Shown here piece after piece: positions 7,252 to 14,442 of a DNA stretch of 14,442 nucleotides. This stretch comes from Bacteriovoracaceae bacterium UBA4097 (GTDB taxonomy: Bacteria; Bdellovibrionota; Bacteriovoracia; Bacteriovoracales; Bacteriovoracaceae): contig DFXX01000060.1 of NCBI GenBank assembly GCA_002381765.1, positions 1 to 14,442 on the forward strand, read 5' to 3'. Within the stretch, counting starts at the first letter, position 1. The number at the start of each line of letters is the position of its first letter. The translations under genes and the position numbers were made by a program. Under the pieces are notes generated by a model. It worked only from the letters and a program-made list of their open reading frames with translations. It was not told the DNA's origin and did no database searches.

Positions 7252-8378
7252 AGGTAAGTAGGCTCATGATAGTGGAAGGCATTTTTTCCAACCAAACTAT
7301 CGACCTTCTTCTTTTTTACAGAACCTTTTTTGAACACAATGTTTTTAACCGATTCACCTAAGGCCCGGGCCAGGGCCGGTGGGACAGCATTTCCAATTTG
7401 TCTAAAGACAGCTGTTTGTGAGCCATGAAAAATAAAGTCATTGGGAAAACTCTGACAGGCAGCGGCCTCTCGCGGAGTTAAGTATCTTGGCTCAATGGGG
7501 TGATAGTAGCTGGTTCTGGCAGTGAGAATAGTTGGAGACGGCTCCTTTAAGGGAAGCCTCTGCAAGCGAGTCTGACGGAAGCGCTTTTCTCTCAGCTTAC
7601 TCCAATCGACTCCATACCAAAGCTTCTTAGGAAGAAGCTCTTTCTCATCGCCCTCATATCGAATGCCTCGGCCGGCAGGAATGTGCTTCAGACGCTCACG
7701 ATCTTCAAGCTTCTTCACCTGGGCCATAGCAATATCATGATTATAAATTTTGCCATCACGGGCCTTAAGATTCTTAAAAACATCTTCCACGGTCTTAAGT
7801 CCCTTCTTAGCACGCGCCCCATGGGTCACCACGGGAAAGAGACACTCTCCATCCATAACACCCATGATGATGGCCCTTCTGCGTCTTTCAGGAGCACCAA
7901 ACTCTTCAGCCGAGAGGATGCGAGCATCCATATTGTAGCCAAGCTTTTCAAAGTAGCGGAAAATCTGCTGAAGGATGACCTGGTTTTTCTTAGCAACTAG
8001 ACCTGTCACGTTCTCAAAAAGAATAACTTTAGGACGGGTTAATTTAACGATTCTCACAAATTCTTTGAAGAGCTGATTACGCTCATCCTCTACCTGACCT
8101 CGACCAACTGTAGAGAAGCCCTGGCAAGGAGGGCCACCAACAACCATATCCACTTTCTGATCACCAATAAGCTCTTTGAGCTTCTTCTCGGAGAGCTTCT
8201 TAATGTCTCCGCAATAGACATTGGCGTGGTGATGATTAGCAGCAAAACTCGCTATGGCCTCTTTACTGGCATCAACGCCTAGCAAGCATTTATGCCCTGC
8301 CATCTCTAAACCGTGGGAGAGGCCGCCGCAACCACTAAATAGGTCGATAAAATTATAAGTTCTTGAATGTGTTTTCAT
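7248..8378 (-). CDS. DNA (cytosine-5)-methyltransferase, orphan
   Basis: This 376-residue enzyme should transfer a methyl group from SAM to C5 of cytosine in a specific DNA site. Conserved motifs are in canonical order: I, DLFSGCGG (12-19); IV, GGPPCQGFS with catalytic Cys85; VI, FENV with Glu122; VIII, around APERRRR (162-168); IX, PREAAACQSFP (302-312); X, QIGNAVPP (327-334). The target recognition region is about 185-295. I cannot read the recognised site from it. No restriction endonuclease or Vsr-like gene lies next to it in this window, so it appears to be an orphan. It is the first gene of a unit with ampG (4-nt ATGA overlap). The start at 8378 has no real Shine-Dalgarno, but a good promoter lies at leaderless distance. 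Confidence 0.95.
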   Translation of the reverse strand: MKTHSRTYNFIDLFSGCGGLSHGLEMAGHKCLLGVDASKEAIASFAANHHHANVYCGDIKKLSEKKLKELIGDQKVDMVVGGPPCQGFSTVGRGQVEDERNQLFKEFVRIVKLTRPKVILFENVTGLVAKKNQVILQQIFRYFEKLGYNMDARILSAEEFGAPERRRRAIIMGVMDGECLFPVVTHGARAKKGLKTVEDVFKNLKARDGKIYNHDIAMAQVKKLEDRERLKHIPAGRGIRYEGDEKELLPKKLWYGVDWSKLREKRFRQTRLQRLPLKEPSPTILTARTSYYHPIEPRYLTPREAAACQSFPNDFIFHGSQTAVFRQIGNAVPPALARALGESVKNIVFKKGSVKKKKVDSLVGKNAFHYHEPTYL

Positions 8379-8384
8379 ACTCAG

Positions 8385-8413
8385 AGTGTAAATTTTTGAC
8401 TCAAGGGTGTCTA
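8385..8413 (-). promoter_or_regulatory. Candidate promoter for the methyltransferase-ampG unit, leaderless spacing
   Basis: On the minus strand, TAGACA (8413-8408, 5/6) and TACACT (8390-8385, 4/6) are 17 bp apart. The -10 ends exactly 6 nt before the ATG at 8378, placing the predicted start site on or beside the A of ATG. Confidence 0.5.
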
Positions 8414-8450
8414 TGAAAAATATGAAACCTCTGGTTGCTAAATCATGCAG

Positions 8451-8480
8451 ATGTTTGGCATGTAAAACATTAAAAACATT
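8451..8480. repeat. Small inverted and direct repeats between two divergent promoters
   Basis: ATGTTT (8451-8456) pairs with AAACAT (8465-8470) across an 8-nt gap. AAAACATT occurs twice with a 9-bp period (8464-8471, 8473-8480). The cluster sits between the methyltransferase promoter and the HiPIP promoter, where a shared regulator could bind. In AT-rich DNA this may be chance. Confidence 0.25.
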
Positions 8481-8509
8481 AGATTTTTCCTCTCAATTTC
8501 TCGTGCAAT

Positions 8510-8539
8510 TTGTGATAAAATATGGGACGAAATTATAAA
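8510..8539 (+). promoter_or_regulatory. Candidate promoter of the HiPIP-like gene
   Basis: TTGTGA (8510-8515, 4/6) and TATAAA (8534-8539, 5/6) have an 18-bp spacer. Predicted initiation near 8546 would leave a leader of about 27 nt containing the ribosome binding site AAAGG (8561-8565). TAAAAT at 8516-8521 is an alternative -10. Confidence 0.45.
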
Positions 8540-8572
8540 ATTACTGAGTTCCACTAAACAAAAGGTTTGAAC

Positions 8573-8881
8573 ATGAAAAGACGCGAATTTCTCAAAAGCA
8601 CTCTTCTTTTTGCAGCAGTTTCAACTGTAATGGGTAAGGCAGCTGGACTTATGAACGTTGCTCACGCTGTAACTTGGGCCGCTGTAGGTAAACTTGGTTA
8701 TAAAGAAGTTTCTCCTCAGAAAGATAAGGGCAAGGAATGTGTTACTTGTAAGCACTTTACTGCTGGTGGTGAGCCAAAAGCTGGTAAGTGTACACTTCCT
8801 GCAATGCTTGCAGCAATGAAGAGTAAAGAAGTATTCGTTAAAGAAGGCGCTTACTGTAATATGTGGGCAAAAAAAGCTTAA
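8573..8881 (+). CDS. High-potential iron-sulfur (HiPIP)-like protein, Tat-exported
   Basis: This 102-residue protein is a probable periplasmic electron carrier binding one [4Fe-4S] cluster. The N-terminus has a twin-arginine signal, RREFLK (3-8), with a hydrophobic core and a cleavage site after AHA (residue 32). Tat export fits a cofactor inserted in the cytoplasm. The mature part has exactly four cysteines: C56, C59, C73 and C95 (CxxC-x13-C-x21-C). It ends GAYCNMW, close to the HiPIP signature in which the last Cys follows an aromatic residue and is followed by xx-aromatic. The final Cys spacing is longer than in purple-bacterial HiPIPs. The start at 8573 is chosen because AAAGG lies 7 nt upstream; the in-frame TTG at 8567 sits too close to it. 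It is a single gene with its own promoter and terminator. Confidence 0.85.
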   Translation: MKRREFLKSTLLFAAVSTVMGKAAGLMNVAHAVTWAAVGKLGYKEVSPQKDKGKECVTCKHFTAGGEPKAGKCTLPAMLAAMKSKEVFVKEGAYCNMWAKKA

Positions 8882-8898
8882 TAATTTCAAGTACCTCA

Positions 8899-8928
8899 AA
8901 GGCCCTTCTCTGAAGGGCCTTTTTTTTT
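8899..8928 (+). terminator. Rho-independent terminator of the HiPIP-like gene
   Basis: AAGGCCCTTC (8899-8908) and GAAGGGCCTT (8912-8921) form a perfect 10-bp stem with a TCT loop, followed by an uninterrupted T run to 8928. The leading As would let it work weakly on the minus strand as well. Confidence 0.96.
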
Positions 8929-9037
8929 GCCTGCTTTCTCCTGTTCCATTTTCGCATGTCAGGAAATTTTAGTTTTCAATCTTAAGACGTTCTGAAATAA
9001 AGGGCGGATCAAATCGCATGTCCAGAGGAGAAGACGG

Positions 9038-9976
9038 ATGAGATTGGCCCTATTGTTGTTTATTGCTCTTACAGTTCAGCCCAAGGCCTTCGCTGGAATA
9101 GACGTTATTTACGGAAAAGATAATCGTAAGGATGTTTACGAAGTCCAAAATACTCTTTTCTTGGAACTCGCAAAATCTACAGCAGGAATGATTCCTCTTA
9201 ATCAACTTAAGCTCGCAACAAATGAAGTTCATCTAGAAGTGAATCATGCTCCATCTTTGAAAGAGGGACAGAATGTTTGCGCGACTGAAGCCTTTGCTTC
9301 CCAACCAATTGCTCCTAGCTGCTCAGGCTTTCTGGTTGGTCCAGATACTTTAATTACTGCCGGTCACTGCTACAAATCATTTTCTACTCCTGAAAATGTT
9401 TGTAAGGATTTTCTCTGGGTATTTGGTTATGAGATGAAATCAGCTAATCACAATCCAACCAAAGGTATTAACTACGATGATATATACCTTTGTAAGCAAG
9501 TGATTGCGGCGGAACTTGATAATAATTATGACTTTGCCATCATCAAACTTGATCGCAAAGTTATCGGCAGAAAACCATTAAAGTTCAGAAGCTCTGGAAA
9601 AATCAGTGATGATACTCCACTTGTTGTAATTGGCCATCCATCAGGTCTTCCTACAAAGATCTCTGATGGAGGTCGAGTAACTAAGAATAGTGAATTCACC
9701 CGCTTCTCGACCACCCTAGATACCTTCCACGGGAATTCTGGTTCTGCTGTCTTTGACGCTCGCACAGGAACCATTGAAGGAATACTTATTCAAGGCAAGA
9801 ATGACTACCGCCCAAGTTTAAAGAACAATCCCAATAGCTGCTTAGTAGTGAACATCTGCGATGAAGAAGCTAAGAACTGTTCAGCAGGCGAAGACTTCGG
9901 TTTGGTTAAAAATGGTGAAGTGGTTCTAAGAATCAATGCCTTTCAAAAACAATTAAACGAAGCACTTAAGAACTAA
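9038..9976 (+). CDS. Secreted trypsin-like serine protease (S1 family)
   Basis: This 312-residue protein has a Sec signal peptide ending at AFA (residue 19). The catalytic triad is visible: H110 in LITAGHC, D165 in NYDFAIIKLD and S234 in HGNSGSAVFD. The oxyanion-hole glycine precedes the serine. About 70 residues lie between the signal peptide and the protease core and may be a pro-region. There are eight cysteines (81, 95, 111, 122, 152, 268, 274, 281), suggesting disulfides in the periplasm or medium; the last three cluster in a C-terminal extension. No PDZ domain is present, so it is not HtrA. AGAGGAG (9024-9030) lies 7 nt before the ATG. Substrates are unknown; degradation of prey or environmental protein is a reasonable inference. 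The 3' end overlaps the DUF167 gene by 24 nt. Confidence 0.93.
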   Translation: MRLALLLFIALTVQPKAFAGIDVIYGKDNRKDVYEVQNTLFLELAKSTAGMIPLNQLKLATNEVHLEVNHAPSLKEGQNVCATEAFASQPIAPSCSGFLVGPDTLITAGHCYKSFSTPENVCKDFLWVFGYEMKSANHNPTKGINYDDIYLCKQVIAAELDNNYDFAIIKLDRKVIGRKPLKFRSSGKISDDTPLVVIGHPSGLPTKISDGGRVTKNSEFTRFSTTLDTFHGNSGSAVFDARTGTIEGILIQGKNDYRPSLKNNPNSCLVVNICDEEAKNCSAGEDFGLVKNGEVVLRINAFQKQLNEALKN

Positions 9977-10243
9977 GACTACATCATCCACAGACAGCTC
10001 CACCAATAGATCTTTTTGGCGTGAAGTCTCTCCTCTCATAAGATGAACCTTCTTTTTCGGCACTCCTAGTAACTTAGCTATAAAAGCAATAACTGCAGCA
10101 TTGGCCTCTCCATCTCTTGGAGGGGCCTTTATTTTTATTTTAAGTCTCTCATTAAAGATACCCGAGACTCCATCTACAGAGGCACCCGGCTGGATATAGG
10201 TATAAACCAGAGTGCCTTCTGCGTGAGGTCTTAGCCATTCCAT
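9953..10243 (-). CDS. DUF167 (YggU) family protein
   Basis: This 96-residue protein has the family core LKIKIKAPPRDGEANAAV (34-51), followed by LGVPKKKVHLMRGETSRQK. Members are small cytoplasmic alpha/beta proteins of about 100 residues; their biochemical role is not established. The length is normal. The ATG lies 21 nt after the stop of the RND gene, with a G-rich tract about 10 nt upstream, so it is probably the last gene of the efflux operon. Its 3' end overlaps the protease gene by 24 nt, and its conserved core overlaps a plus-strand terminator. I see no hairpin terminator after its stop. Confidence 0.92.
   Translation of the reverse strand: MEWLRPHAEGTLVYTYIQPGASVDGVSGIFNERLKIKIKAPPRDGEANAAVIAFIAKLLGVPKKKVHLMRGETSRQKDLLVELSVDDVVLVLKCFV
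10103..10140 (+). terminator. Rho-independent terminator for the serine protease, inside the DUF167 gene
   Basis: GGCCTCTCC (10103-10111) pairs with GGAGGGGCC (10119-10127) in a continuous 9-bp stem with one G-U pair and a 7-nt loop. It is followed by TTTATTTTTATTT. It starts 126 nt after the protease stop. On the minus strand no T run follows the stem, so it should act only on plus-strand transcription. Confidence 0.75.
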
Positions 10244-10264
10244 GACTCTAGACCCCCCTGGATG

Positions 10265-13200
10265 TTATTCATTCTTTTCATGAGCAAAAAGTAAGTAGAT
10301 GGCCGGGACTACTAAGAGAGTTAGAACGGTAGAAACCATGGCCCCCCCAATAATAGCTACTGCCATAGGCTTAAGAGATTCAGAACCAGGCCCCAATGAA
10401 AAGGCCAGAGGTACTGCTCCTGCCACGGTTGCAAAGGTCGTCATGAGAATAGGACGCAGACGCTTCGGACATGCATCCTTGAGTGCATCTATGACTGAAA
10501 GACCTTCATTTCTTCTCTGGTTAGTGAAGTCCACTAAAAGAATTGAGTTCTTCTTCACAATACCCATTAAAAGAATAAGACCAATCATAGAGTAGATATT
10601 TAAAGACTGATCCATGAAATAGAGACCCATAAAGGCCCCTGAGAAACTGAAAGGAAGGGCCATAAGGACTGTCACTGGATCAATAAAGCTATTGAACTGA
10701 GTTCCCAGCACCATGTAAGCAATAAGGATACCAAGTCCCAGCGCAAAAATAAGACTGGAGAAAGCTTCATAATAGGTTTCAGATGATCCAGACTCAATCA
10801 GGTTATAGCCTTGGGGAAGATGCTTTCTCACAATACTTCTCATTTGATCAAGAGACTCTCCCTGAGATTTACCAGGAGCGATACCCGCAAAGACGGTAAC
10901 TGCTCTTTGTCTACTCAATCGGTTAATAGACTGCACTCCAGGAAGCTCTTTAACCACCACAACTTCTAAAAGCGGTACCAACTCTCCACGCGTATTTCTG
11001 ACGAAGATTTTTTTCAAGTCATTCAGTTTATTTTTTGAAGCATCGGCCATTTTTATTCTGATATCATTTCGATGTCCGTCTTTTGAATACTTTCCTACGA
11101 CAACCCCACCGATAAGTGCATTAATCGTAGTCCCAATTTCTTGAACACTGACGCCATGGCGCTTTGCCTGATCTCGATTAGGAAAAATCTGAATCTCCTT
11201 AACCGATTCCTTATAATCTGTATCGATATCAACAAAGACTCCTGATTCATTCATCTCATTCATGATCTTTTTTGAAGTCGCAATAAGTGTCTGCCAGTTA
11301 CCACCTGTAAGCGTGAATTCGATGGGGAAACCACGTCCTGAGGCGGTAAAGCCCCCTTGAGAGGTATCCTGAACGATAACCTTTCCGCCAGGGATTTTAT
11401 TTAAGTCTTTACGATAGATATTAATCAATTCTTGCTGAGTGAGGGATCTCCCCTTTTCTTTATCCATGGGTCTTTCAGGTATACTATGCAATGTCATGAA
11501 GAGGTTGGCCGTGTTGGCCTCAGCTCCTGAACCAAATCCCCCTACTGCTACAAAATACCGTTTAATCTCGGCCCTGCTTAAGAAGTACTCTTCAACCTTC
11601 TTTGACATTTTATCGGTGTATTCCAGAGATGATCCATCGGGAGTCTTAATTCTCACCATGAAGGAAGAAATATCCTGAGCTGGTACAAACTCTTTAGGAA
11701 TAAGCTTTACAAGATAAAAGGTTGCGCCAAAAAAGATAAAGGAAGTTGAAAGCAGTATCAGCTTATGAGAAAGGGCCCAATTAAGGGAGCTTGAATAAAA
11801 TTCTACTAATCGATCAAAAAGATCATCGACGAATTTTCCGAGTTTCGTTTGGCGACCACTCTCTTCCATGAACTTACTGGTTCGCATAGGAGTCAAGGTA
11901 ATCGCCTCGATATAGGATAATCCAACAGCAACTGAAATCGTGATACCAAACTGGAAGAAGTATTTACCAATAATACCATCCATCATGGCCACCGGAATAA
12001 AGATCGCCATAATAGCGACAGTGGCGGCCAGGGCGGCAAAGGAGATTTCATTGGCCCCATCCCGGGAGGCATTGACTTTATCTTTACCCTCTTCATGGTG
12101 ACGATAGATATTCTCAAGCACCATGATGGCATCATCAACGACGATACCAATTGAAAGCGATAGACCCAGTAGGGTAAAGGTATTTAACGTGAACCCCATA
12201 TAGTTGATGATGATGAAGGCACCTAAAATCGAGGTTGGAATGGCGAGGACGACGTTGATCGTGGCAGCAAATGATCCTAAAAAGAGCCAACAAACAACAG
12301 CTGTAAGAACAGCTGAAAGAATCATGGTGAAAGTTAATTCATGAATCGATTCTTCAATGAACTTTGTCGTATCGTAGTTGACATCGATTTCCATACCCTT
12401 TGGAAGATTGGCCTTCAAAATCTCCATCCTGGCCTTCACTCCTTCAGCAACTTCCAGAGTATTTGAACCACGCTGTTTTCTTACACCAAGACCCAAAGCA
12501 TTCTTTCCGTTTGACCGGGAGATCCTGCGTACATCAGCAATCCCCTCCTCAACTCTTACAACTTCTTCAAGAAATATAGGTTTATAGTTGGGAGCACCAC
12601 CTCTACGTATGATAGGTAGTTTTTCAAACTCCTGAACTGAAGTAGCTTCGCCCAACGTTCTCACATTTCTTTCAATCGTCGGATCTTCAATGAAGCCAGA
12701 GGGAGATTCTTTGTGTTCGGCCTGTATGGCACCAATGACATCATTGATAGTAAGCTGAAATTTATTAAGTTTATCATTATAGGCCCAGACTCTTAAATTG
12801 GGATCAATGTATCCAGCTAGAAAAACATCTGCGACACCAGATACTGTCTGAAACTGATCTTTAAGATTGTCACGAACATAGGCCATTAATTCTTTCGGAC
12901 TTAAGTCGGGCGCTGTTACAGCAAGGAACATGATAGGTCTATCATCAGGATTAACTTTCCTGATAATCGCCGGGTCTACATTATTTGGTAAATTTCTTTG
13001 TGCCTGATTGATGGCCGATTCAATTTCGGAAACTGCAACATCGATATTTTTATCTAGCCCAAATTCCACCGATACATTCGCCGATCCTAAGCGCGCAGTA
13101 GAAGTTATCTTCTTCACACCTTCAACTGAGAGAACTGCCGATTCAATGGGATCAATAACATCCAACTCCATTACCTCAGGAGCTGCTCCCTCATAGGTAA

Positions 13201-13345
13201 TCGAGACGTTTACCACCGGAAAATCCACATCCGGCATTTGGGAGACACCCATGCGTTTCATAGAGATATAACCAAAGATGATCAAGGCGGCCATGAGCAT
13301 CCAGGCAAAGACGGGTTTACGAATTGATATATCTGATAAACTCAT
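10265..13345 (-). CDS. RND efflux pump inner-membrane permease (AcrB/MdtBC/HAE1-like)
   Basis: At 1026 residues this is the usual size for a proton-driven trimeric RND permease that exports drugs or other hydrophobic compounds. The N-terminus SLSDISIRKPVFAWMLM is typical, with TM1 at about 12-30. The proton-relay pair D404-D405 lies in IGIVVDDAIMVLENI, and the matching lysine K932 in VKKNSILLVDF corresponds to AcrB Lys940. Two large periplasmic loops (about 31-335 and 555-865) separate the two sets of TM helices, including one at about 866-885. All key features are intact. The gene overlaps the TolC-like stop by 4 nt (ATGA), and AGGAG (13357-13353) lies 7 nt before its start. Substrate cannot be predicted. 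No membrane-fusion adaptor gene lies in the window. Confidence 0.97.
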   Translation of the reverse strand: MSLSDISIRKPVFAWMLMAALIIFGYISMKRMGVSQMPDVDFPVVNVSITYEGAAPEVMELDVIDPIESAVLSVEGVKKITSTARLGSANVSVEFGLDKNIDVAVSEIESAINQAQRNLPNNVDPAIIRKVNPDDRPIMFLAVTAPDLSPKELMAYVRDNLKDQFQTVSGVADVFLAGYIDPNLRVWAYNDKLNKFQLTINDVIGAIQAEHKESPSGFIEDPTIERNVRTLGEATSVQEFEKLPIIRRGGAPNYKPIFLEEVVRVEEGIADVRRISRSNGKNALGLGVRKQRGSNTLEVAEGVKARMEILKANLPKGMEIDVNYDTTKFIEESIHELTFTMILSAVLTAVVCWLFLGSFAATINVVLAIPTSILGAFIIINYMGFTLNTFTLLGLSLSIGIVVDDAIMVLENIYRHHEEGKDKVNASRDGANEISFAALAATVAIMAIFIPVAMMDGIIGKYFFQFGITISVAVGLSYIEAITLTPMRTSKFMEESGRQTKLGKFVDDLFDRLVEFYSSSLNWALSHKLILLSTSFIFFGATFYLVKLIPKEFVPAQDISSFMVRIKTPDGSSLEYTDKMSKKVEEYFLSRAEIKRYFVAVGGFGSGAEANTANLFMTLHSIPERPMDKEKGRSLTQQELINIYRKDLNKIPGGKVIVQDTSQGGFTASGRGFPIEFTLTGGNWQTLIATSKKIMNEMNESGVFVDIDTDYKESVKEIQIFPNRDQAKRHGVSVQEIGTTINALIGGVVVGKYSKDGHRNDIRIKMADASKNKLNDLKKIFVRNTRGELVPLLEVVVVKELPGVQSINRLSRQRAVTVFAGIAPGKSQGESLDQMRSIVRKHLPQGYNLIESGSSETYYEAFSSLIFALGLGILIAYMVLGTQFNSFIDPVTVLMALPFSFSGAFMGLYFMDQSLNIYSMIGLILLMGIVKKNSILLVDFTNQRRNEGLSVIDALKDACPKRLRPILMTTFATVAGAVPLAFSLGPGSESLKPMAVAIIGGAMVSTVLTLLVVPAIYLLFAHEKNE

Positions 13346-14442
13346 GGGAGGACTCCTATGGAGGCTTCAATATTTTTATAAGTCATATGAGCAAGGGTAA
13401 GAAGATTATTATAAGAACGTTTAGTCTCTATAAAAAGATTGAGGGTCTGAAGAACTTCTAAGTTGGTTACCTGCCCAAAGCGATAATCTTTTAAATTCAG
13501 CTGATAGGCCTCTTCTGCTTTTTTTAAAGCACTGCTCATGGTTTCTAACTGAGACTGCATCTGATGATAATTCTGGTAGAGAATCACCAGGTCTCTCTTA
13601 GCTGCTCTAACCGTTTCGTCAGCATTGAGCTCTGCTACTCGTTTAACTTCAACGGATTCTTTTACCTGAGCGGCCACTGCCCCTCCTTGAAAGATTGGCA
13701 CCGAAACTTGCACGGCAACATCCCATTCTGAAGTTTGAAGAACACCTGTTCTATCTAGATAATAGTTACTCACAAGATCCACTGAAGGATAGTGACCACC
13801 TTTAGAGACGGAAATCTGCTTTTCGGCTACCTTGACTTCCTGAAGGCGGGCCTTAATATCAGGCCTCATTTTTAGTTTTTCTAGATAACTGCTCAAGGTA
13901 TCAAGCTTTCTTGGAAGAAGAGATATGGGAGTAAGATCAGATGATTTCATTTGAGTCAAGAACTCAAACTGCTCTTCCGCTTCCTTGAGATTCATTTCAC
14001 CCTGACGGTACTGAGCTTCGGCTGTTAGCTGCTGAGTTTCGGCCTGAATCAATTCTCCTCTTCGAGAGCGACCCACATTGGCAAGGGATCTAATTTCTTT
14101 CACTCGTTGTTGACTAAACTTCAACAGTTCGGAGAGATTTTTAAGATCCACCTTGGCCAGATGTAGATTATAGTAAGCGTTGATCACTAGTTGATAGAGA
14201 TTGATGGTGGTGGCATCTTTTTGGAAGCGGGAAAGTAGAATCTCCTCATCTCTCATCTGAAAGCCTGAAAGAGATCCTCCTCTTAAGAGGGGCTGCTGAA
14301 GTCTAAGAGCAGCAGAATACTGACGAGTTAGAACGAAGGCCCGGTTAACTCCGGACATCTGGGGCTCATCAATCCTGGTCTCATTTCCCACTCCAGATAC
14401 GGTGGGTAAAAAGGCGGCCCTGGCCTGATTCTTTCTGGCCAC
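13342..14442 (-). CDS. TolC-family outer-membrane efflux protein, 5' end outside window
   Basis: The frame is open to the right edge, giving 366 residues of a TolC/OEP-family outer-membrane channel. The first visible residues, ARKNQARAAFLPTVSGVG, match the end of the first helical repeat of this family. The signal peptide and the N-terminal part, perhaps 60-100 residues, are therefore off-window, and the edge GTG is only an internal Val codon. Long Gln/Glu/Lys/Leu-rich helices (about 95-165 and 265-330) form the periplasmic coiled-coil tunnel. The second repeat includes GGHYPSVDLVSNYYLD and VPIFQGGAVAAQVKES. The stop overlaps the RND start (ATGA), so the two are coupled parts of one tripartite pump. 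The adaptor and promoter probably lie further upstream. Confidence 0.93.
   Translation of the reverse strand: MARKNQARAAFLPTVSGVGNETRIDEPQMSGVNRAFVLTRQYSAALRLQQPLLRGGSLSGFQMRDEEILLSRFQKDATTINLYQLVINAYYNLHLAKVDLKNLSELLKFSQQRVKEIRSLANVGRSRRGELIQAETQQLTAEAQYRQGEMNLKEAEEQFEFLTQMKSSDLTPISLLPRKLDTLSSYLEKLKMRPDIKARLQEVKVAEKQISVSKGGHYPSVDLVSNYYLDRTGVLQTSEWDVAVQVSVPIFQGGAVAAQVKESVEVKRVAELNADETVRAAKRDLVILYQNYHQMQSQLETMSSALKKAEEAYQLNLKDYRFGQVTNLEVLQTLNLFIETKRSYNNLLTLAHMTYKNIEASIGVLP

Noticed and set aside
7683..8000. 105-codon plus-strand open frame
   Set aside because: Antisense to the methyltransferase target-recognition and motif VI-VIII region; no RBS or domain.
7248..8378. Restriction-modification system
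   Set aside because: Both neighbours are identified (AmpG and a HiPIP-like protein); no endonuclease, Vsr or specificity gene is present in the window.
8413..8538. Plus-strand ORF of 41 codons with AAGGG 5 nt upstream and a CRCLACK motif
   Set aside because: It spans the HiPIP promoter region and starts inside the methyltransferase promoter; composition is AT-rich with no clear domain. Conservation in relatives would be needed to accept it.
14440..14442. GTG at the window edge as start of the TolC-like gene
   Set aside because: The residues there match an internal part of the family fold and no signal peptide is present, so the gene is cut by the window.
1..14442. CRISPR array, tRNA, rRNA, insertion sequence or prophage
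   Set aside because: No regular repeat-spacer pattern, tRNA cloverleaf, transposase, integrase or terminal inverted repeats were seen by eye; small or diverged elements could be missed.

Overview
This looks like an ordinary, compact chromosomal stretch from a moderate-GC Gram-negative bacterium. The mix of genes best fits the Bdellovibrionota (Bdellovibrio/Bacteriovorax/Peredibacter-like predators or relatives). It includes an AmpG muropeptide permease, a secreted trypsin-like protease, a Tat-exported HiPIP-like protein, two lipoproteins, a DUF2797-PepN gene pair and a TolC/RND efflux pair. The assignment is inferred from gene content and protein resemblance, without a phylogenetic test. I see no rRNA, tRNA, CRISPR array, insertion sequence, integrase or phage gene.

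Layout, left to right. Positions 1-383 (minus) hold the 5' part of a conserved gene of unknown function that leaves the window. A 38-residue membrane peptide gene follows at 515-631 (plus), with a very strong Shine-Dalgarno. The minus-strand pair 4025-625 encodes a DUF2797 zinc-finger-like protein translationally coupled (TAATG) to aminopeptidase N. Two plus-strand lipoprotein genes come next: an unrecognised one at 4145-4804 with a strong terminator, and an ankyrin-repeat one at 4906-6051. The minus-strand pair 8378-6019 is an orphan C5-cytosine DNA methyltransferase coupled (ATGA) to AmpG. Two single plus-strand genes follow, a Tat-exported HiPIP-like protein (8573-8881) and a secreted serine protease (9038-9976). 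The right end is a minus-strand operon, TolC-like (incomplete) - RND permease - DUF167, running 14442 to 9953.

The organisation is a regular alternation of minus-strand coupled operons with plus-strand single genes, and three convergent pairs have overlapping 3' ends. At least three genes (DUF2797, the ankyrin lipoprotein, the methyltransferase) have a plausible -10 box 6-7 nt from the ATG and no useful ribosome binding site, so they may be leaderless. The terminator of the serine protease gene appears to lie inside the convergent DUF167 coding sequence. In physiological terms the window holds envelope and nutrient functions (peptide breakdown, muropeptide uptake, secreted proteolysis, efflux) plus an epigenetic enzyme. 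I found no convincing new defence or mobile system. The most interesting points are the methyltransferase-AmpG coupling, the leaderless pattern, the embedded terminator and the small membrane peptide.
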